From: Parasulfitobacter algicola
GTDB lineage: Bacteria; Pseudomonadota; Alphaproteobacteria; Rhodobacterales; Rhodobacteraceae
DNA: 64,000 bases
Assembly (NCBI RefSeq): GCF_013315265.1
Contig: NZ_JABUFE010000005.1
Location: 160,175-224,174, forward strand
Direction: 5' to 3'
The notes under the pieces were generated by a model, which worked only from the letters and a program-made list of their open reading frames with translations, made no database searches and had not been told where the DNA came from. The translations under genes were made by a program, and so were the position numbers. Below are positions 46,104 through 56,513 of this stretch, piece by piece (the stretch's first letter is position 1; the number at the start of each line of letters is the position of its first letter).

Positions 46104-47411
46104 TTAGGCTGTTTCAAACACCCGTGCAAAGATCGTATCGACATGTTTGGTGTGATACCCAAGGTCGAATTTTTCTTCGATGTCATCCTTTGACAGTGCC
46201 GCGGTTACATCTGGGTCGCCAAGCAATTCTGTTTTAAAATCCTTGCCCTCTTCCCAGACCTTCATGGCGTTACGTTGCACTAGGCGATAGGCGTCTTCGC
46301 GGCTGACGCCAGCTTGGGTCAGGGCCAGCAGCACGCGCTGGCTCATGACCAGGCCGCGGAATTTGTTCATATTGGCCAGCATGTTATCGGGGTAAATCAC
46401 CAGTTTATCGACAACGCTGGTCAGACGGGCCAGAGCAAAATCCAATGTGATTGTCGCATCGGGGCCGATGTTGCGTTCGACGGAACTGTGGCTGATATCG
46501 CGTTCGTGCCAAAGGGCGACATTTTCCATCGCGGGGATCACAGCCATGCGGACCAGACGCGCTAGGCCCGTCAGGTTTTCGGTCAGCACCGGATTGCGCT
46601 TATGGGGCATGGCGCTGGATCCCTTTTGACCGGCGCTGAAGAATTCTTCGGCCTCCAACACCTCGGTCCGTTGCATATGGCGCACTTCGATCGCGATATT
46701 TTCGATCGAGGACGCCACAACGCCAAGGGCGGCAAAAAACGCGGCATGGCGATCGCGGGGGATAACTTGTGTGCTGATCGGTTCAGGCACCAGGCCCAGT
46801 TTGTCACAGACATGCGCCTCGACCGCGGGATCGATGTTGGCAAAAGTGCCGACGGCGCCGCTGATCGCACCTGTTGCAATCTCTTCGCGCGCGACCTGAA
46901 GTCGGCGTTTGTTGCGGTCCATCTCGGCGTAAAAGCGGGCAAAGGTCAGACCCATCGTGGTGGGTTCGGCGTGAATGCCATGGCTTCGGCCGATCCGAAT
47001 GGTGTCTTTATGTTCATACGCCCGCCGTTTCAGCGCGGCCAGCAGGTTATCCATATCGGCCAGCAGAATATCCGCCGCACGTACGAGCTGGACATTGAAA
47101 CAGGTGTCCAGCACATCGGAACTGGTCATGCCCTGATGGACAAAGCGGGCCTCTTCGCTGCCCACATGTTCGGCCAGATGGGTCAGAAAGGCGATGACGT
47201 CGTGTTTGGTGACGGCCTCAATTTCGTCAATTCGGGCAACGTCAAAGTCCACATCCTTGGCCTTCCACACCGCATCCGCATTTTCGCGGGGGATCACGCC
47301 CAAATCGGCCATGGCGTCGCAGGCATGCGCCTCGATCTCATACCAGATGCGAAATTTGGTTTCAGGTGACCAGATGGCAACCATATCAGGGCGGGAATAA
47401 CGAGGGATCAT
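46104..47411 (-). CDS. purB: Adenylosuccinate lyase
   Basis: A 435-residue fumarase/aspartase-superfamily enzyme of purine synthesis, cleaving SAICAR and adenylosuccinate. MIPRYSRPDMVAIWSPETKF is the usual start, with THDVIAFLTHLAE (KHDVIAFL), GMTSSDVLDT, SHGIHAEPTTMGL and the signature QKGSSAMPHKRNPVLTENLT. Length is normal. Upstream on the same strand is a GlxA-type regulator 96 bases away. Confidence 0.97.
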   Translation of the reverse strand: MIPRYSRPDMVAIWSPETKFRIWYEIEAHACDAMADLGVIPRENADAVWKAKDVDFDVARIDEIEAVTKHDVIAFLTHLAEHVGSEEARFVHQGMTSSDVLDTCFNVQLVRAADILLADMDNLLAALKRRAYEHKDTIRIGRSHGIHAEPTTMGLTFARFYAEMDRNKRRLQVAREEIATGAISGAVGTFANIDPAVEAHVCDKLGLVPEPISTQVIPRDRHAAFFAALGVVASSIENIAIEVRHMQRTEVLEAEEFFSAGQKGSSAMPHKRNPVLTENLTGLARLVRMAVIPAMENVALWHERDISHSSVERNIGPDATITLDFALARLTSVVDKLVIYPDNMLANMNKFRGLVMSQRVLLALTQAGVSREDAYRLVQRNAMKVWEEGKDFKTELLGDPDVTAALSKDDIEEKFDLGYHTKHVDTIFARVFETA

Positions 47412-47507
47412 TGGCTGGCCTTCCGTGTGGGCAAAACTTTTTCTGCGTCATAGACCGCTGGCGCGCAGGCGGCAAGGCGTGGTTCAGCTGGTTGGGTTCT
47501 ATCGTCG

Positions 47508-48512
47508 TCAGATCGACAAGCGCGCAGCCTGTGCACCACGTTCACGATAAGGCGTTGTATCGTAATGCGATCTGTAGCATTTTGAAAAATGCGATGGAGA
47601 TGCAAAACCGCAAGCCAAGGCCACGTTGATCACGCTCATGTCTGTTTGCATCAGCAGATTACGTGCCTTTTGCAGGCGCAGTTCCATATAATATCGCTTG
47701 GGCGAGCGGTTCAGATAACGACGGAACAAGCGTTCCAGTTGGCGCGTGCTCATCCCGACATTCTGGGCCAGGATCGAGGGGCTGATCGGTTCTTCTATGT
47801 TGGATTCCATAATCTGAATGACCTGGCTTAGCTTTGGATGCCGTACCCCGATGCGCGTGGGTGTCGACAATCGTTGGGTATCCTGATCGGTTCGGATCGA
47901 ATTGTAGATCAACTGATCAGCCACGGCATTGGCCAGTTCTTCCCCGTGATTGTTTGCAATCAGCTTCAGCATCAAATCAATCGATGATGTTCCGCCGGCA
48001 GTCGTATAGCGGTTGCCATCCATGACAAAGATTGATTTTGTCAGATCAACGTCTTCGAATTCTTCGATAAAGCTATCCTGATTTTCCCAATGGATTGTAG
48101 CCTTTTTACCATCCAGCAAACCAGCCTTGGCCAGTGAATACCCGGCGGTACACAACCCGCCGATGGTCACGCCTTTGCGCGCTTCACGGCGCAGCCAGTT
48201 CAATATCCGTTTGGTTGTCGCGATCTGAATATCAATACCGCCACACAACAAAATCGTGTCATCGCGTGACAGTTCTGACAGATCACCATCAACCTGAAAC
48301 GATATACCGGCTGAACAGGTCACAACATCGCCGCTGTCGCTTAGCACAACCCATTCATAAATCGTTTTACCCGACATTCTGTTTGCAATGCGCAAGGATT
48401 CAACAGCTGCTGCAAAGCATAGCATTGTGAAATTATCCATCAGGACAAACGCAAATTTACGGGACTTTGGGTCAGCCGTGTCGATGGGGGTAATCTGATT
48501 TTCCAATGGCAT
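47508..48512 (-). CDS. GlxA-family transcriptional regulator (DJ-1/PfpI plus AraC)
   Basis: About 334 residues from MPLENQITPIDTADPKSRKF; the frame to 48599 is rejected as too long at the N-terminus. Residues about 20-190 form a DJ-1/PfpI-like domain (FAFVLMDNFTMLCFAAAVES; GGLCTAGYSLAKAGLLDGKK), followed by an AraC-type helix-turn-helix pair (NVGMSTRQLERLFRRYLNRS; VALACGFASPSHFSKCYRSH). Members control use of choline, carnitine, arginine and similar. The target is unknown; purB next door is not an obvious one. Confidence 0.88.
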   Translation of the reverse strand: MPLENQITPIDTADPKSRKFAFVLMDNFTMLCFAAAVESLRIANRMSGKTIYEWVVLSDSGDVVTCSAGISFQVDGDLSELSRDDTILLCGGIDIQIATTKRILNWLRREARKGVTIGGLCTAGYSLAKAGLLDGKKATIHWENQDSFIEEFEDVDLTKSIFVMDGNRYTTAGGTSSIDLMLKLIANNHGEELANAVADQLIYNSIRTDQDTQRLSTPTRIGVRHPKLSQVIQIMESNIEEPISPSILAQNVGMSTRQLERLFRRYLNRSPKRYYMELRLQKARNLLMQTDMSVINVALACGFASPSHFSKCYRSHYDTTPYRERGAQAARLSI

Positions 48513-48655
48513 GAGCCAACCTGTTTTAGTGTCGTGCTGCACCACAACAGTTTTACAAGGCGCATTCAAGGGTAAAGCACTGCGGAAAGGCATTGGCAAA
48601 AAGGGGTATCATTCGCTATATGGGGCATCTGATATCGCTAACCGGAGCAAAGACA

Positions 48656-50026
48656 ATGACCAATTGGCACAAATCTGACTGGCGCAACAAGCCTAGGGTT
48701 CAGATGCCTGAATATACGGATGATGTGGCACTAAAAGCGGCTGAAGCCCAGCTTTCACAGTATCCTCCGTTGGTTTTTGCAGGCGAAGCACGCAGGCTGA
48801 AAAAGCAATTGGGTGCCGCATCGCGGGGCGAAGCATTCTTGTTGCAAGGTGGGGATTGCGCCGAAAGTTTTGCGGAATTTTCCGCAGATACAATCCGCGA
48901 CACCTTCAAGGTGATGCTGCAAATGGCTATGGTTCTGACGTATGGCGCAAAGGTTCCAGTGGTCAAAGTGGGTCGTATGGCAGGACAATTCGCCAAGCCG
49001 CGCAGTGCCCCGACAGAAGTGAAAGGCGATCAGGAACTGCCCAGCTATCGCGGTGATATCGTTAACGGTTTCGACTTCACGCCCGAGGCGCGCATCCCCG
49101 ATCCATCACGCATGTTGCAGGCTTATACACAAGCTGCGGCATCGCTGAACCTTGTGCGTGCGTTTTCAACAGGCGGTTATGCCGATGTGCATCAGGTTCA
49201 CGGCTGGACATTGGGTTTTACGGATGCGGACGAGGCCGAGAAATATCGCGATATGGCCAATCGTATCAGCGACACGTTGGACTTTATGCAGGCTGCCGGG
49301 ATCAATAAAGCGACTGCACATACGCTGCAATCCGTGGATTTTTACACCAGCCACGAAGCCTTGTTGCTGGAATATGAAGAGGCGTTGACGCGGATCGATT
49401 CCACCAGTGGCCAATGGGTGGCAGGGTCTGGTCATATGATCTGGATCGGTGACCGGACACGTCAGCCTGACGGCGCGCATGTGGAATTTTGTCGCGGAGT
49501 GCAAAACCCGATCGGACTGAAATGCGGGCCAACCACAACTGCGGATGATCTGAAAATTCTGATGCAAAAGCTGAACCCTGAAAATGAAGCCGGGCGACTG
49601 ACGTTAATCGCACGTTTCGGTGCAGGGTCTGTTGGCGAACATCTGCCCCGTTTGATCAAGACTGTACGCGAAGAAGGTGCCAATGTGCTTTGGTCCTGTG
49701 ATGCGATGCACGGTAATACCATCAAATCCGCGACTGGATATAAGACACGGCCTTTTGAAAGTGTTCTACGCGAAGTTCAGGAATTTTTTGCCATTCACAA
49801 GTCCGAAGGTACAATTCCAGGGGGCGTGCATTTCGAAATGACCGGCAAGGATGTAACGGAGTGCACCGGCGGTGTGCGCGCAGTGTCCGAAGAAGATCTA
49901 AGTGATCGTTATCACACAGCCTGCGACCCACGGCTAAACGCCAGTCAAGCGCTTGAACTGGCGTTTTTGGTGGCCGAGGAACTGTCGGATCTTCGCATCG
50001 CAAACATGGATGCTGCTGCGGTTTAA
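48656..50026 (+). CDS. Class II 3-deoxy-7-phosphoheptulonate synthase
   Basis: A 456-residue plant-type (class II) DAHP synthase, first enzyme of aromatic amino acid synthesis. [59 protein letters not shown], and [20 protein letters not shown] are canonical, with metal and PEP ligands present. Start at 48656 follows CCGGAG; the longer frame from 48593 is rejected. A strong terminator follows, inside the tail of the convergent gene. Confidence 0.95.
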   Translation: MTNWHKSDWRNKPRVQMPEYTDDVALKAAEAQLSQYPPLVFAGEARRLKKQLGAASRGEAFLLQGGDCAESFAEFSADTIRDTFKVMLQMAMVLTYGAKVPVVKVGRMAGQFAKPRSAPTEVKGDQELPSYRGDIVNGFDFTPEARIPDPSRMLQAYTQAAASLNLVRAFSTGGYADVHQVHGWTLGFTDADEAEKYRDMANRISDTLDFMQAAGINKATAHTLQSVDFYTSHEALLLEYEEALTRIDSTSGQWVAGSGHMIWIGDRTRQPDGAHVEFCRGVQNPIGLKCGPTTTADDLKILMQKLNPENEAGRLTLIARFGAGSVGEHLPRLIKTVREEGANVLWSCDAMHGNTIKSATGYKTRPFESVLREVQEFFAIHKSEGTIPGGVHFEMTGKDVTECTGGVRAVSEEDLSDRYHTACDPRLNASQALELAFLVAEELSDLRIANMDAAAV

Positions 50027-50701
50027 TCAGTTGTCAAACGTCAACAAAGTCAGGGCCGGACGGATATCGTCCGGCTTTTTCGTTTCTGTCTGATGGCTTG
50101 GCTGTGGTTGTACAAGCTTTTGACATGCAGGCTTTGAATTGATCAATTTGCAATTGGCAAAATCTATGTCGAACCGGCGCGGTGAGCGGCCAATTTTGCC
50201 TTGCGTGACAATGCAACCAAGCGCACGGCTCACATCACCCAGATCGCTTTTCAGCGGTAAAAGAACCATCTTGGCAAAGATTTGCGGACGGCGCATTCCG
50301 GTTTCAGCGGTCAGTGAAAGCGATATTGTTTCGGGTCCATCAAACAGGCGTTCAATATACCCGGTCATCTGCTTGCGGGACTCGGGGGTAAACATGCAGG
50401 TCAACGGCATCCCGCGTACATCCATGCCCATCAGGTCCTTCAAATGTGATCCGGTCAGGCGAAAACGCGCAAGACCTGGTGCAATGCGTTCAACGATAAA
50501 GGCGTATTCCAAAGAATTTTCGATACCCCGGGGATCTACATCAGAACGATAGGGCAGCATGCGTCCATTCCGAATTTTATTCCAATACTTTTCAACTTCA
50601 TCGGTTGATGAAACGATCTGTTCGGGCTGGAAATCAAAAAGTGAGACGACATTATCTTTGCTTTGAATCTGAGTGCGCTGTTCGTTCATTTGCCTGACCA
50701 T
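50027..50701 (-). CDS. PAS_5-domain protein
   Basis: A 224-residue protein with a PAS_5 (PF07310-type) domain at about 30-165: VEKYWNKIRNGRMLPYRSDV, ARFRLTGSHLKDLMGMDVRG, and ESRKQMTGYIERLF. The C-terminal 40 residues (QPSHQTETKKPDDIRPALTL) look disordered. Such proteins are common in alphaproteobacteria and lack an output domain; they may be small sensors. Its 3' end abuts the DAHP synthase stop and contains the terminator for that gene. Confidence 0.78.
   Translation of the reverse strand: MVRQMNEQRTQIQSKDNVVSLFDFQPEQIVSSTDEVEKYWNKIRNGRMLPYRSDVDPRGIENSLEYAFIVERIAPGLARFRLTGSHLKDLMGMDVRGMPLTCMFTPESRKQMTGYIERLFDGPETISLSLTAETGMRRPQIFAKMVLLPLKSDLGDVSRALGCIVTQGKIGRSPRRFDIDFANCKLINSKPACQKLVQPQPSHQTETKKPDDIRPALTLLTFDN
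50055..50080 (+). terminator. Rho-independent terminator of the DAHP synthase gene
   Basis: GCCGGACG (50055-50062), loop GATAT, CGTCCGGC (50068-50075), then TTTTT. It lies 29 bases past the DAHP synthase stop but within the last codons of the opposite-strand PAS_5 gene. Confidence 0.88.
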
Positions 50702-50933
50702 AAGTCTTAACTGAGTTCGGGGCGTGTTAACGTCCGATTCATATTCATTACCATTTCATTAAAATTAGCGGTTTAAAGCGAAATGTAACTAAAATTGTAT
50801 ATGATTGGTTAACTGGACGTACGGCTGCCACATCTGCAAAGGCTGTGATGAAAGAACGGGCATGATCGCAAAGACAGACTTGCTCAATCGGGTCTAAGCC
50901 GCATAAGTAACTAAAAATGATGGGGGATAGCAG

Positions 50934-51821
50934 ATGCAGTCAATGACCGGATTTGCAGCAAAAACAGGCGAAGGCCAAGGATATGCTTGGCAATGGGACA
51001 TACGCGGCGTTAACGCAAAAGGTTTCGATTTGCGCCTGCGTATTCCGGACTGGATCGAAGGGCTTGAACAATCGATCAAAGCGACTGCGTCGAAGAAGAT
51101 GGTGCGTGGCAGCATCAATATTAACCTTCGTCTGACACGCGACGAGGCAACAGTTCCGATTGAGATCAATACAGATCAACTGAACAAACTGCTTGATGCA
51201 ATCGCCCATATCGAAGCGCAGGCCAACCGCGCGGACGTGCCGCTTGCCAATGTATCCGCCTTTGATCTTTTGCAGCATAAGTCAGTTTATCAAGCGGTCG
51301 CGCAGACATCAGATACAACCCAGTTAAAGGCGCTGTTGCTGGAAGATTTCAAACCGGTTCTGGACGATTTTTTGAACGCGCGGCAATCCGAAGGGGCGGC
51401 GCTGCAACATGTTCTGGAAAACCATATTACCCAAATTGCAACTTTGACAGATCAAGCCGCAATTGCCGCCAAGGCGCGCCAGGGCGATGCGGCAGAAGCG
51501 CTGAAAACAGCATTGGCGCGGGTCCTGGAAAATACGGATAACGTCGATGAAGCACGCGTGACACAGGAATTGGCGCTGCTGGCGGTCAAAGCCGACATCA
51601 CCGAAGAGATCGATCGCCTGAAAGCCCACGTTGATGCAGCGCGTGACTTGCTGGCTGCAGATGGGCCGGTGGGCCGCAAGCTGGATTTTCTGTCTCAGGA
51701 ATTTAATCGCGAAGCCAACACGCTTTGTTCTAAATCTGGATCAGTGGATCTGACGCGGATCGGGCTTGACCTGAAGGCAGTGATTGATCAGATGCGTGAA
51801 CAGGTTCAAAATGTTGAATAA
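50934..51821 (+). CDS. yicC: YicC family endoribonuclease
   Basis: A 295-residue YicC protein: [20 protein letters not shown] and [20 protein letters not shown] at the N-terminus and [20 protein letters not shown], then [20 protein letters not shown] at the C-terminus. In Escherichia coli YicC is an RNase acting on small RNAs. It is preceded by a 232-base spacer, which should hold the promoter, and overlaps gmk by 11 bases, an order also seen in many Proteobacteria. Confidence 0.93.
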   Translation: MQSMTGFAAKTGEGQGYAWQWDIRGVNAKGFDLRLRIPDWIEGLEQSIKATASKKMVRGSININLRLTRDEATVPIEINTDQLNKLLDAIAHIEAQANRADVPLANVSAFDLLQHKSVYQAVAQTSDTTQLKALLLEDFKPVLDDFLNARQSEGAALQHVLENHITQIATLTDQAAIAAKARQGDAAEALKTALARVLENTDNVDEARVTQELALLAVKADITEEIDRLKAHVDAARDLLAADGPVGRKLDFLSQEFNREANTLCSKSGSVDLTRIGLDLKAVIDQMREQVQNVE

Positions 51822-52464
51822 TATGATCCAGCGCCGTGGCCTTCTTATCATTCTGTCGTCACCTTCGGGTGCCGGAAAATCGACATTGGCCAAACGGCTG
51901 ATGACTTGGGACCCTGATATCCGCTTTTCGATCTCGGCCACGACACGCGCGCCGCGTGCGGGCGAAAAAAACGGTATAGATTATCACTTTTCTACAGATG
52001 CTGAATTCAAGGCCCAAGTGGCCAGTGGTGAAATGCTGGAACATGCGCATGTTTTCGGAAACTTCTATGGATCGCCCAAAGGCCCTGTGGAAACCGCGAT
52101 TTCAGCGGGACGGGACGTATTGTTCGATATTGATTGGCAAGGTGCGCAGCAGATCCGCAACTCGGCATTGGGTCGACATACGTTGTCGATTTTTCTTTTG
52201 CCGCCATCCATTGCAGAATTGCACCGTCGCTTGGTGGAACGCGCCCAGGACGCCAGTGATGTGATCGAACGCCGAATGCAGAAAAGCTGGGATGAGATCA
52301 GCCATTGGGATGGTTATGATTTTGTGCTGGTGAATGACGATCTGGATGCAACCGAAGATCAGCTGAAAACAATCCTGAAGGCCACGCGATTGCGCCGGTC
52401 TCAACAGCCCGGTCTGACGAACCATGTGCGCACATTGCAACAACAGTTTGAGGATTTGCCATGA
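51811..52464 (+). CDS. gmk: Guanylate kinase
   Basis: About 217 residues. [19 protein letters not shown] is the P-loop, followed by [20 protein letters not shown] and [20 protein letters not shown], and [13 protein letters not shown], all typical of GMP kinase. The start is either 51811 (MLNNMIQ, overlapping yicC) or 51823 (MIQRRG). It overlaps the next gene by 4 bases. Confidence 0.96.
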   Translation: MLNNMIQRRGLLIILSSPSGAGKSTLAKRLMTWDPDIRFSISATTRAPRAGEKNGIDYHFSTDAEFKAQVASGEMLEHAHVFGNFYGSPKGPVETAISAGRDVLFDIDWQGAQQIRNSALGRHTLSIFLLPPSIAELHRRLVERAQDASDVIERRMQKSWDEISHWDGYDFVLVNDDLDATEDQLKTILKATRLRRSQQPGLTNHVRTLQQQFEDLP

Positions 52465-52982
52465 CGCTTTATTCCCTTGATGGCATTGCCCCCGAAATTG
52501 CAGATGACACATGGATTGCGCCTGATGCCAATCTGATTGGCAAGGTCCGGATCGAAACGGCGGCATCAGTCTGGTTTGGTTCCACATTGCGCGGCGATAA
52601 TGAGATGATTACTGTTGGCGCAGGCAGCAATGTTCAGGAAAACTGTGTCTTTCACACTGATATGGGATCCCCGCTGACCATCGGTGAAAATTGCACGATC
52701 GGGCATAAGGTGATGCTGCACGGCTGCACAATTGGTGATCAAAGTCTGATCGGCATGGGCGCGACTGTTCTGAACGGTGCCAAAATCGGTAAAAATTGTT
52801 TGATCGGGGCAGGGGCTCTGATCACCGAAGGCAAAGATATTCCTGATGGCAGTCTGGTCATGGGCGCACCGGGCAAGGTCGTGCGGCAGCTGGATGAAAA
52901 CGCGATCCAGATGCTGCATGCGTCGGCATTGCATTATCAAGACAACATGCGCCGCTTTCGGGCGGGATTGAAACCACTTTGA
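52461..52982 (+). CDS. Gamma-carbonic-anhydrase-like hexapeptide-repeat protein
   Basis: A 173-residue left-handed beta-helix protein ([24 protein letters not shown] repeats: [40 protein letters not shown]). The zinc His residues appear in [15 protein letters not shown] (HKVMLH). Such YrdA/PaaY-like proteins may bind metal; carbonic anhydrase activity is shown for few. It overlaps gmk and the next gene by 4 bases each. Confidence 0.85.
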   Translation: MTLYSLDGIAPEIADDTWIAPDANLIGKVRIETAASVWFGSTLRGDNEMITVGAGSNVQENCVFHTDMGSPLTIGENCTIGHKVMLHGCTIGDQSLIGMGATVLNGAKIGKNCLIGAGALITEGKDIPDGSLVMGAPGKVVRQLDENAIQMLHASALHYQDNMRRFRAGLKPL

Positions 52983-54172
52983 AAGACCCAAACATGAAAA
53001 AAACATTCGTTCGGCGTGGCCATTTTCCTGCAAGCGCCAGTCGCCCTGTTGTGTCACCTTTGCAGCCATCCGTCGTTTATGCGTCTGACAGTCCTGACAT
53101 GCTGGATGATCAATACGACGGCATCACGCCGGGCTTTGTTTATTCCCGCGAAGGGCACGCGAATGCAACGGCTTTGGCCACGTTGATTGACGGGCTAGAA
53201 GGGGCCGAAGGCGGAATTGTCGTCAGTTCGGGCATGGCTGCGGTTACGGCTGTGATGCTGGGCTTGCTAAAGGCGGGCGATCACGTTGTGGGTGGTAGCC
53301 AGCTTTATGGCCGGTCTCTGCGCATGTTGGCCGATGATTTGCCGCGTTTCGGGATCGAAACATCACTGGCGGATTCCACCGATGCCGATGCCATGGCGCA
53401 GGCCATTCGTCCAAACACAAAACTAATCCTGGTCGAGGTCGTATCGAATCCCACAATCCGCGTGGCAGACATGGAAGGCATCGCAGCCCTCTGTAAGGAA
53501 AACGATACTCTGCTGGCCGTCGATAACACGTTTACGACGCCGCGCGGATACAGCCCGTTCGACAATGGCGCCGATATCATCATTCATTCCGTGACCAAGC
53601 TGTTGGCAGGGCATTCGGATGCGATGTTGGGCTATGTTGCCGCCAAGGATCCCGCACACAGCGAACAGCTTGACGGGATCATTGCCACCCTTGGGTTGAC
53701 CGCCAGCCCCTTTGATTGCTGGCTGGCCGAACGGGGTCTGTACACCTTCGATCTGCGTTACGAACGCGCTTGCCAGAATGCCAAAACCCTGGCCGACCAT
53801 ATTGCCGACCACCCAATGATCAAACGCGTGATCTATCCCACACGTCCTGATCACCCGGATCATAATCGCGCGCAGTTCCTGCTGAATGGACAGGGCGGCA
53901 ACATGCTGAGTTTTGAAATCGACGGTGGTCGCAATGTGGCCAATGCTTTTGTGAAGGGATGCGAAAATCTTGCCTTTGCCCCGACCCTTGGGGATATCAA
54001 CACGACCATCTCGCATCCCGCATCATCATCACACCGTGCGCTGACCGAAGACCAACGTCTTCGCATGGGCGTTCAAGAAGGGTTCTTTCGCCTGTCCGTT
54101 GGTGTCGAAGATATAAATTTGTTGCAAGGCGAGATTATCCAAGGTTTGAACGCCGCAAAAGCGACGTCATAG
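52979..54172 (+). CDS. Cys/Met metabolism PLP-dependent enzyme (cystathionine synthase/lyase type)
   Basis: A 397-residue fold-type I PLP enzyme. [60 protein letters not shown] and the PLP lysine in [20 protein letters not shown] are typical of the cystathionine gamma-synthase/lyase family. The exact reaction (gamma-synthase, lyase or sulfhydrylase) cannot be told. The start may be 52979 or the Met five residues later. Confidence 0.88.
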   Translation: MKDPNMKKTFVRRGHFPASASRPVVSPLQPSVVYASDSPDMLDDQYDGITPGFVYSREGHANATALATLIDGLEGAEGGIVVSSGMAAVTAVMLGLLKAGDHVVGGSQLYGRSLRMLADDLPRFGIETSLADSTDADAMAQAIRPNTKLILVEVVSNPTIRVADMEGIAALCKENDTLLAVDNTFTTPRGYSPFDNGADIIIHSVTKLLAGHSDAMLGYVAAKDPAHSEQLDGIIATLGLTASPFDCWLAERGLYTFDLRYERACQNAKTLADHIADHPMIKRVIYPTRPDHPDHNRAQFLLNGQGGNMLSFEIDGGRNVANAFVKGCENLAFAPTLGDINTTISHPASSSHRALTEDQRLRMGVQEGFFRLSVGVEDINLLQGEIIQGLNAAKATS

Positions 54173-54193
54173 ACGTTTGGGGGCGGGCAAGCC

Positions 54194-55270
54194 ATGGATC
54201 ATGATGTTTTGATTTCGGTGATATCCGCTGTTCCGCTGCCCCTTGTGGTGATTGCGCAAGACGAAACGGTGATCGCCCTAAACCCAAGGGCCGAAGATTT
54301 GTTTGGCCGTGGTTTGACTGGGCGCAACTATGTAACGGTTTTGCGTCAGCCTGCGCTGTTGGATACGATTGAAAACGCACTTGGCAGCGGTCAAACCCAT
54401 GAAACACGCTATTTCGGATCAGAGGCCGGGCGCGATACGACCTTCGCTGTGCGGTGTTCACCGATCACTTATGCGGGGCAACCTGCGGTCATTGTGACGT
54501 TGGAAGACACCACCCATCTGGAAGAACTGGGCCAGATGCGTCGGGATTTTGTGGCGAACGTCAGTCATGAACTGAAAACGCCGTTGACGGCCTTGCTGGG
54601 GTTTATCGAAACGCTACGCGGGGCTGCGCGCAATGACGAAAAAGCCCGCGACAGATTTCTGGGCATAATGGAGCGTGAAGCCACGCGTATGAACCGGTTG
54701 GTCCGCGATCTGTTGTCACTGAGCCGGGTCGAGGGCGAAGAACGAATGCGCCCCAATGAACGTATTGATCTTGCGGCCATTGTCGGTTCAGCGGTTGATA
54801 CGTTGCGTCCGCTTGCCGAAGAAAACGGCGGAAAAATTGAATTTACCTTAGATAATGCACCAATTTGGGTTCAGGGTGATCCAGATCAACTGATGCAAGT
54901 GCTAACCAATCTGATCGATAATGCCATCAAATACGGTCGCAATGATCAGACGATTCATGTTGATCTGACGACAAGTACGCGCGACCCATCGCTGCGTGGT
55001 CCAGCCGTGAAACTTCAGGTTCAGGATCAGGGCGAGGGAATCGATCCACTCCATATTCCTCGTTTAACGGAACGATTTTATCGCGTAGACAACCACAGGT
55101 CGCGTGAAATGGGGGGAACAGGACTTGGATTGGCGATTGTGAAGCATATTGTCAGTCGCCACCGCGGACGCATGCGTGTGGACAGTGAACAGGGTGTTGG
55201 CACTTGTTTTACAGTGCTTTTACCGATTGATCAGGGGCCGATTACACGTGCAGGTGCAAGTTTTTCATAA
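54194..55270 (+). CDS. phoR: Phosphate regulon sensor kinase PhoR (soluble form)
   Basis: A 358-residue kinase: a PAS-like domain at about 1-110, the HisKA motif FVANVSHELKTPLTALLGF with His125, and a HATPase with QVLTNLIDNAIKYG and GGTGLGLAIVKHIVSRHRGR. Unlike Escherichia coli PhoR, no N-terminal transmembrane helices are seen, so sensing would be through PstABC/PhoU in the cytoplasm. It heads the phosphate cluster, 127 bases before pstS. Confidence 0.9.
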   Translation: MDHDVLISVISAVPLPLVVIAQDETVIALNPRAEDLFGRGLTGRNYVTVLRQPALLDTIENALGSGQTHETRYFGSEAGRDTTFAVRCSPITYAGQPAVIVTLEDTTHLEELGQMRRDFVANVSHELKTPLTALLGFIETLRGAARNDEKARDRFLGIMEREATRMNRLVRDLLSLSRVEGEERMRPNERIDLAAIVGSAVDTLRPLAEENGGKIEFTLDNAPIWVQGDPDQLMQVLTNLIDNAIKYGRNDQTIHVDLTTSTRDPSLRGPAVKLQVQDQGEGIDPLHIPRLTERFYRVDNHRSREMGGTGLGLAIVKHIVSRHRGRMRVDSEQGVGTCFTVLLPIDQGPITRAGASFS

Positions 55271-55291
55271 TCCGGATCAGGAATTCCCGGA

Positions 55292-55320
55292 TCGTCATAA
55301 AACTGTTACAAAAACTTCAC
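55292..55320 (+). promoter_or_regulatory. Pho-box-like PhoB binding repeats upstream of pstS
   Basis: TCGTCAT (55292-55298), CTGTTAC (55303-55309) and CTTCAC (55315-55320), separated by A-runs, with repeat starts 11 and 12 bases apart. They resemble the tandem CTGTCAT-N4 direct repeats of Pho boxes. The last repeat ends 77 bases before the pstS ATG, consistent with PhoB control of the pst operon. Confidence 0.65.
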
Positions 55321-55397
55321 AAAAGCATAGTGCGCAATGGGTAGCCATCGCATAGGTCCACAATAGGGCCAGAACCTATCAACTGGGAGCTTTCCTT

Positions 55398-56435
55398 ATG
55401 TCTTTCGTGAAACTGACCGCCTCTGCCCTGGCGATCGCTGCTGTTTCCGCAACTGCTGCTTCGGCCCGTGATCAAGTTCAGGTCGCCGGTTCGTCAACTG
55501 TGCTGCCCTATGCATCCATCGTTGCAGAAGCCTTTGGTGAAAATTTTGAATTCCCCACCCCTGTCGTTGAATCAGGCGGGTCCTCTGCGGGTCTAAAGCG
55601 TTTCTGCGAAGGTGTTGGTGCCAACACAATCGACATCGCAAACGCGTCCCGCGCAATCCGCGAACGTGAAGTTCAAATTTGTGCCGAAAATGGTGTGACA
55701 GACATCATCGAAGTGCGCATCGGCTATGACGGTATTGTTTTCGCATCTGACGTGAACGGCAATTCGTTCGAATTCACACAAGAAGATTGGTACAAAGCGC
55801 TGGCTGCCGAACACTTTATCGACGGCCAACTGGTTCCAAACCAGTTCACCACTTGGGATCAGGTACGCGCAGATCTTCCCAACCAGGAAATTCAAGCATT
55901 CGTTCCGGGCACCAAGCACGGCACACGCGAAGTTTTCGAAGAAAAAGTGATCCTGCAGGGCTGTGAAGATGGCGGTTTCTTTCAGGCCATGCTGGACAGC
56001 GGTGTTGACGAAGACACAGCCGAAGAAAAATGCATGAGCTTGCGCACAGACGGTCGCTCGGTCGATATCGACGGTGATTACACCGAAACACTGGCCCGCA
56101 TCGACGCGAATAAAGACGGCATCGGTGTGTTTGGTCTGTCGTTTTATGAAAACAATACAAACAAGCTGCAAGTGGCGACAATGGCTGGTGTTGAACCGAC
56201 AGTTGCCACGATTTCCAGCGGGGAATATCCGGTATCACGTCCGCTGTATTTCTATATCAAAAAGGCCCATATCGGTGTGATCCCCGGCCTGAAAGAATTT
56301 GCTGAATTCTTCGTGGCCGATGAAATCGCCGGCCCAGACGGTCCACTGGCGCAATATGGTCTGGTATCTGATCCAGAGCTTGGTCAAACACAGACGATGG
56401 TTTCTGACGAAGATACCATCGGCACAAATATGTAA
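55398..56435 (+). CDS. pstS: Phosphate ABC transporter substrate-binding protein PstS
   Basis: A 345-residue periplasmic phosphate-binding protein with signal peptide (FVKLTASALAIAAVSATAAS). VQVAGSSTVLPYASIVAEAF and VESGGSSAGLKRFCEGVG are the phosphate-binding motifs, with the TKHGTREVFEEKV loop later. It delivers phosphate to PstCA. An AACTGGGAGC ribosome site precedes. A strong stem-loop follows before pstC. Confidence 0.95.
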   Translation: MSFVKLTASALAIAAVSATAASARDQVQVAGSSTVLPYASIVAEAFGENFEFPTPVVESGGSSAGLKRFCEGVGANTIDIANASRAIREREVQICAENGVTDIIEVRIGYDGIVFASDVNGNSFEFTQEDWYKALAAEHFIDGQLVPNQFTTWDQVRADLPNQEIQAFVPGTKHGTREVFEEKVILQGCEDGGFFQAMLDSGVDEDTAEEKCMSLRTDGRSVDIDGDYTETLARIDANKDGIGVFGLSFYENNTNKLQVATMAGVEPTVATISSGEYPVSRPLYFYIKKAHIGVIPGLKEFAEFFVADEIAGPDGPLAQYGLVSDPELGQTQTMVSDEDTIGTNM

Positions 56436-56443
56436 ATTGCTTT

Positions 56444-56466
56444 GGGGGCAGTCTTGTGCTGCCCCC
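56444..56466 (+). other. Stem-loop between pstS and pstC
   Basis: Perfect 8-bp GC-rich stem GGGGGCAG (56444-56451) and CTGCCCCC (56459-56466), 7-base loop, eight bases after the pstS stop. No T-run follows. It probably stabilises the pstS message or attenuates read-through, giving more PstS than permease. Confidence 0.65.
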
Positions 56467-56513
56467 GCTGCGCCTCATTCAACTTCTCTATTTAACCCAG
56501 AGAGTGCTGCGCC

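Noticed and set aside
46602..47369. 255-residue plus-strand ORF
   Set aside because: Antisense shadow of purB; no recognisable domain and purB is certain.
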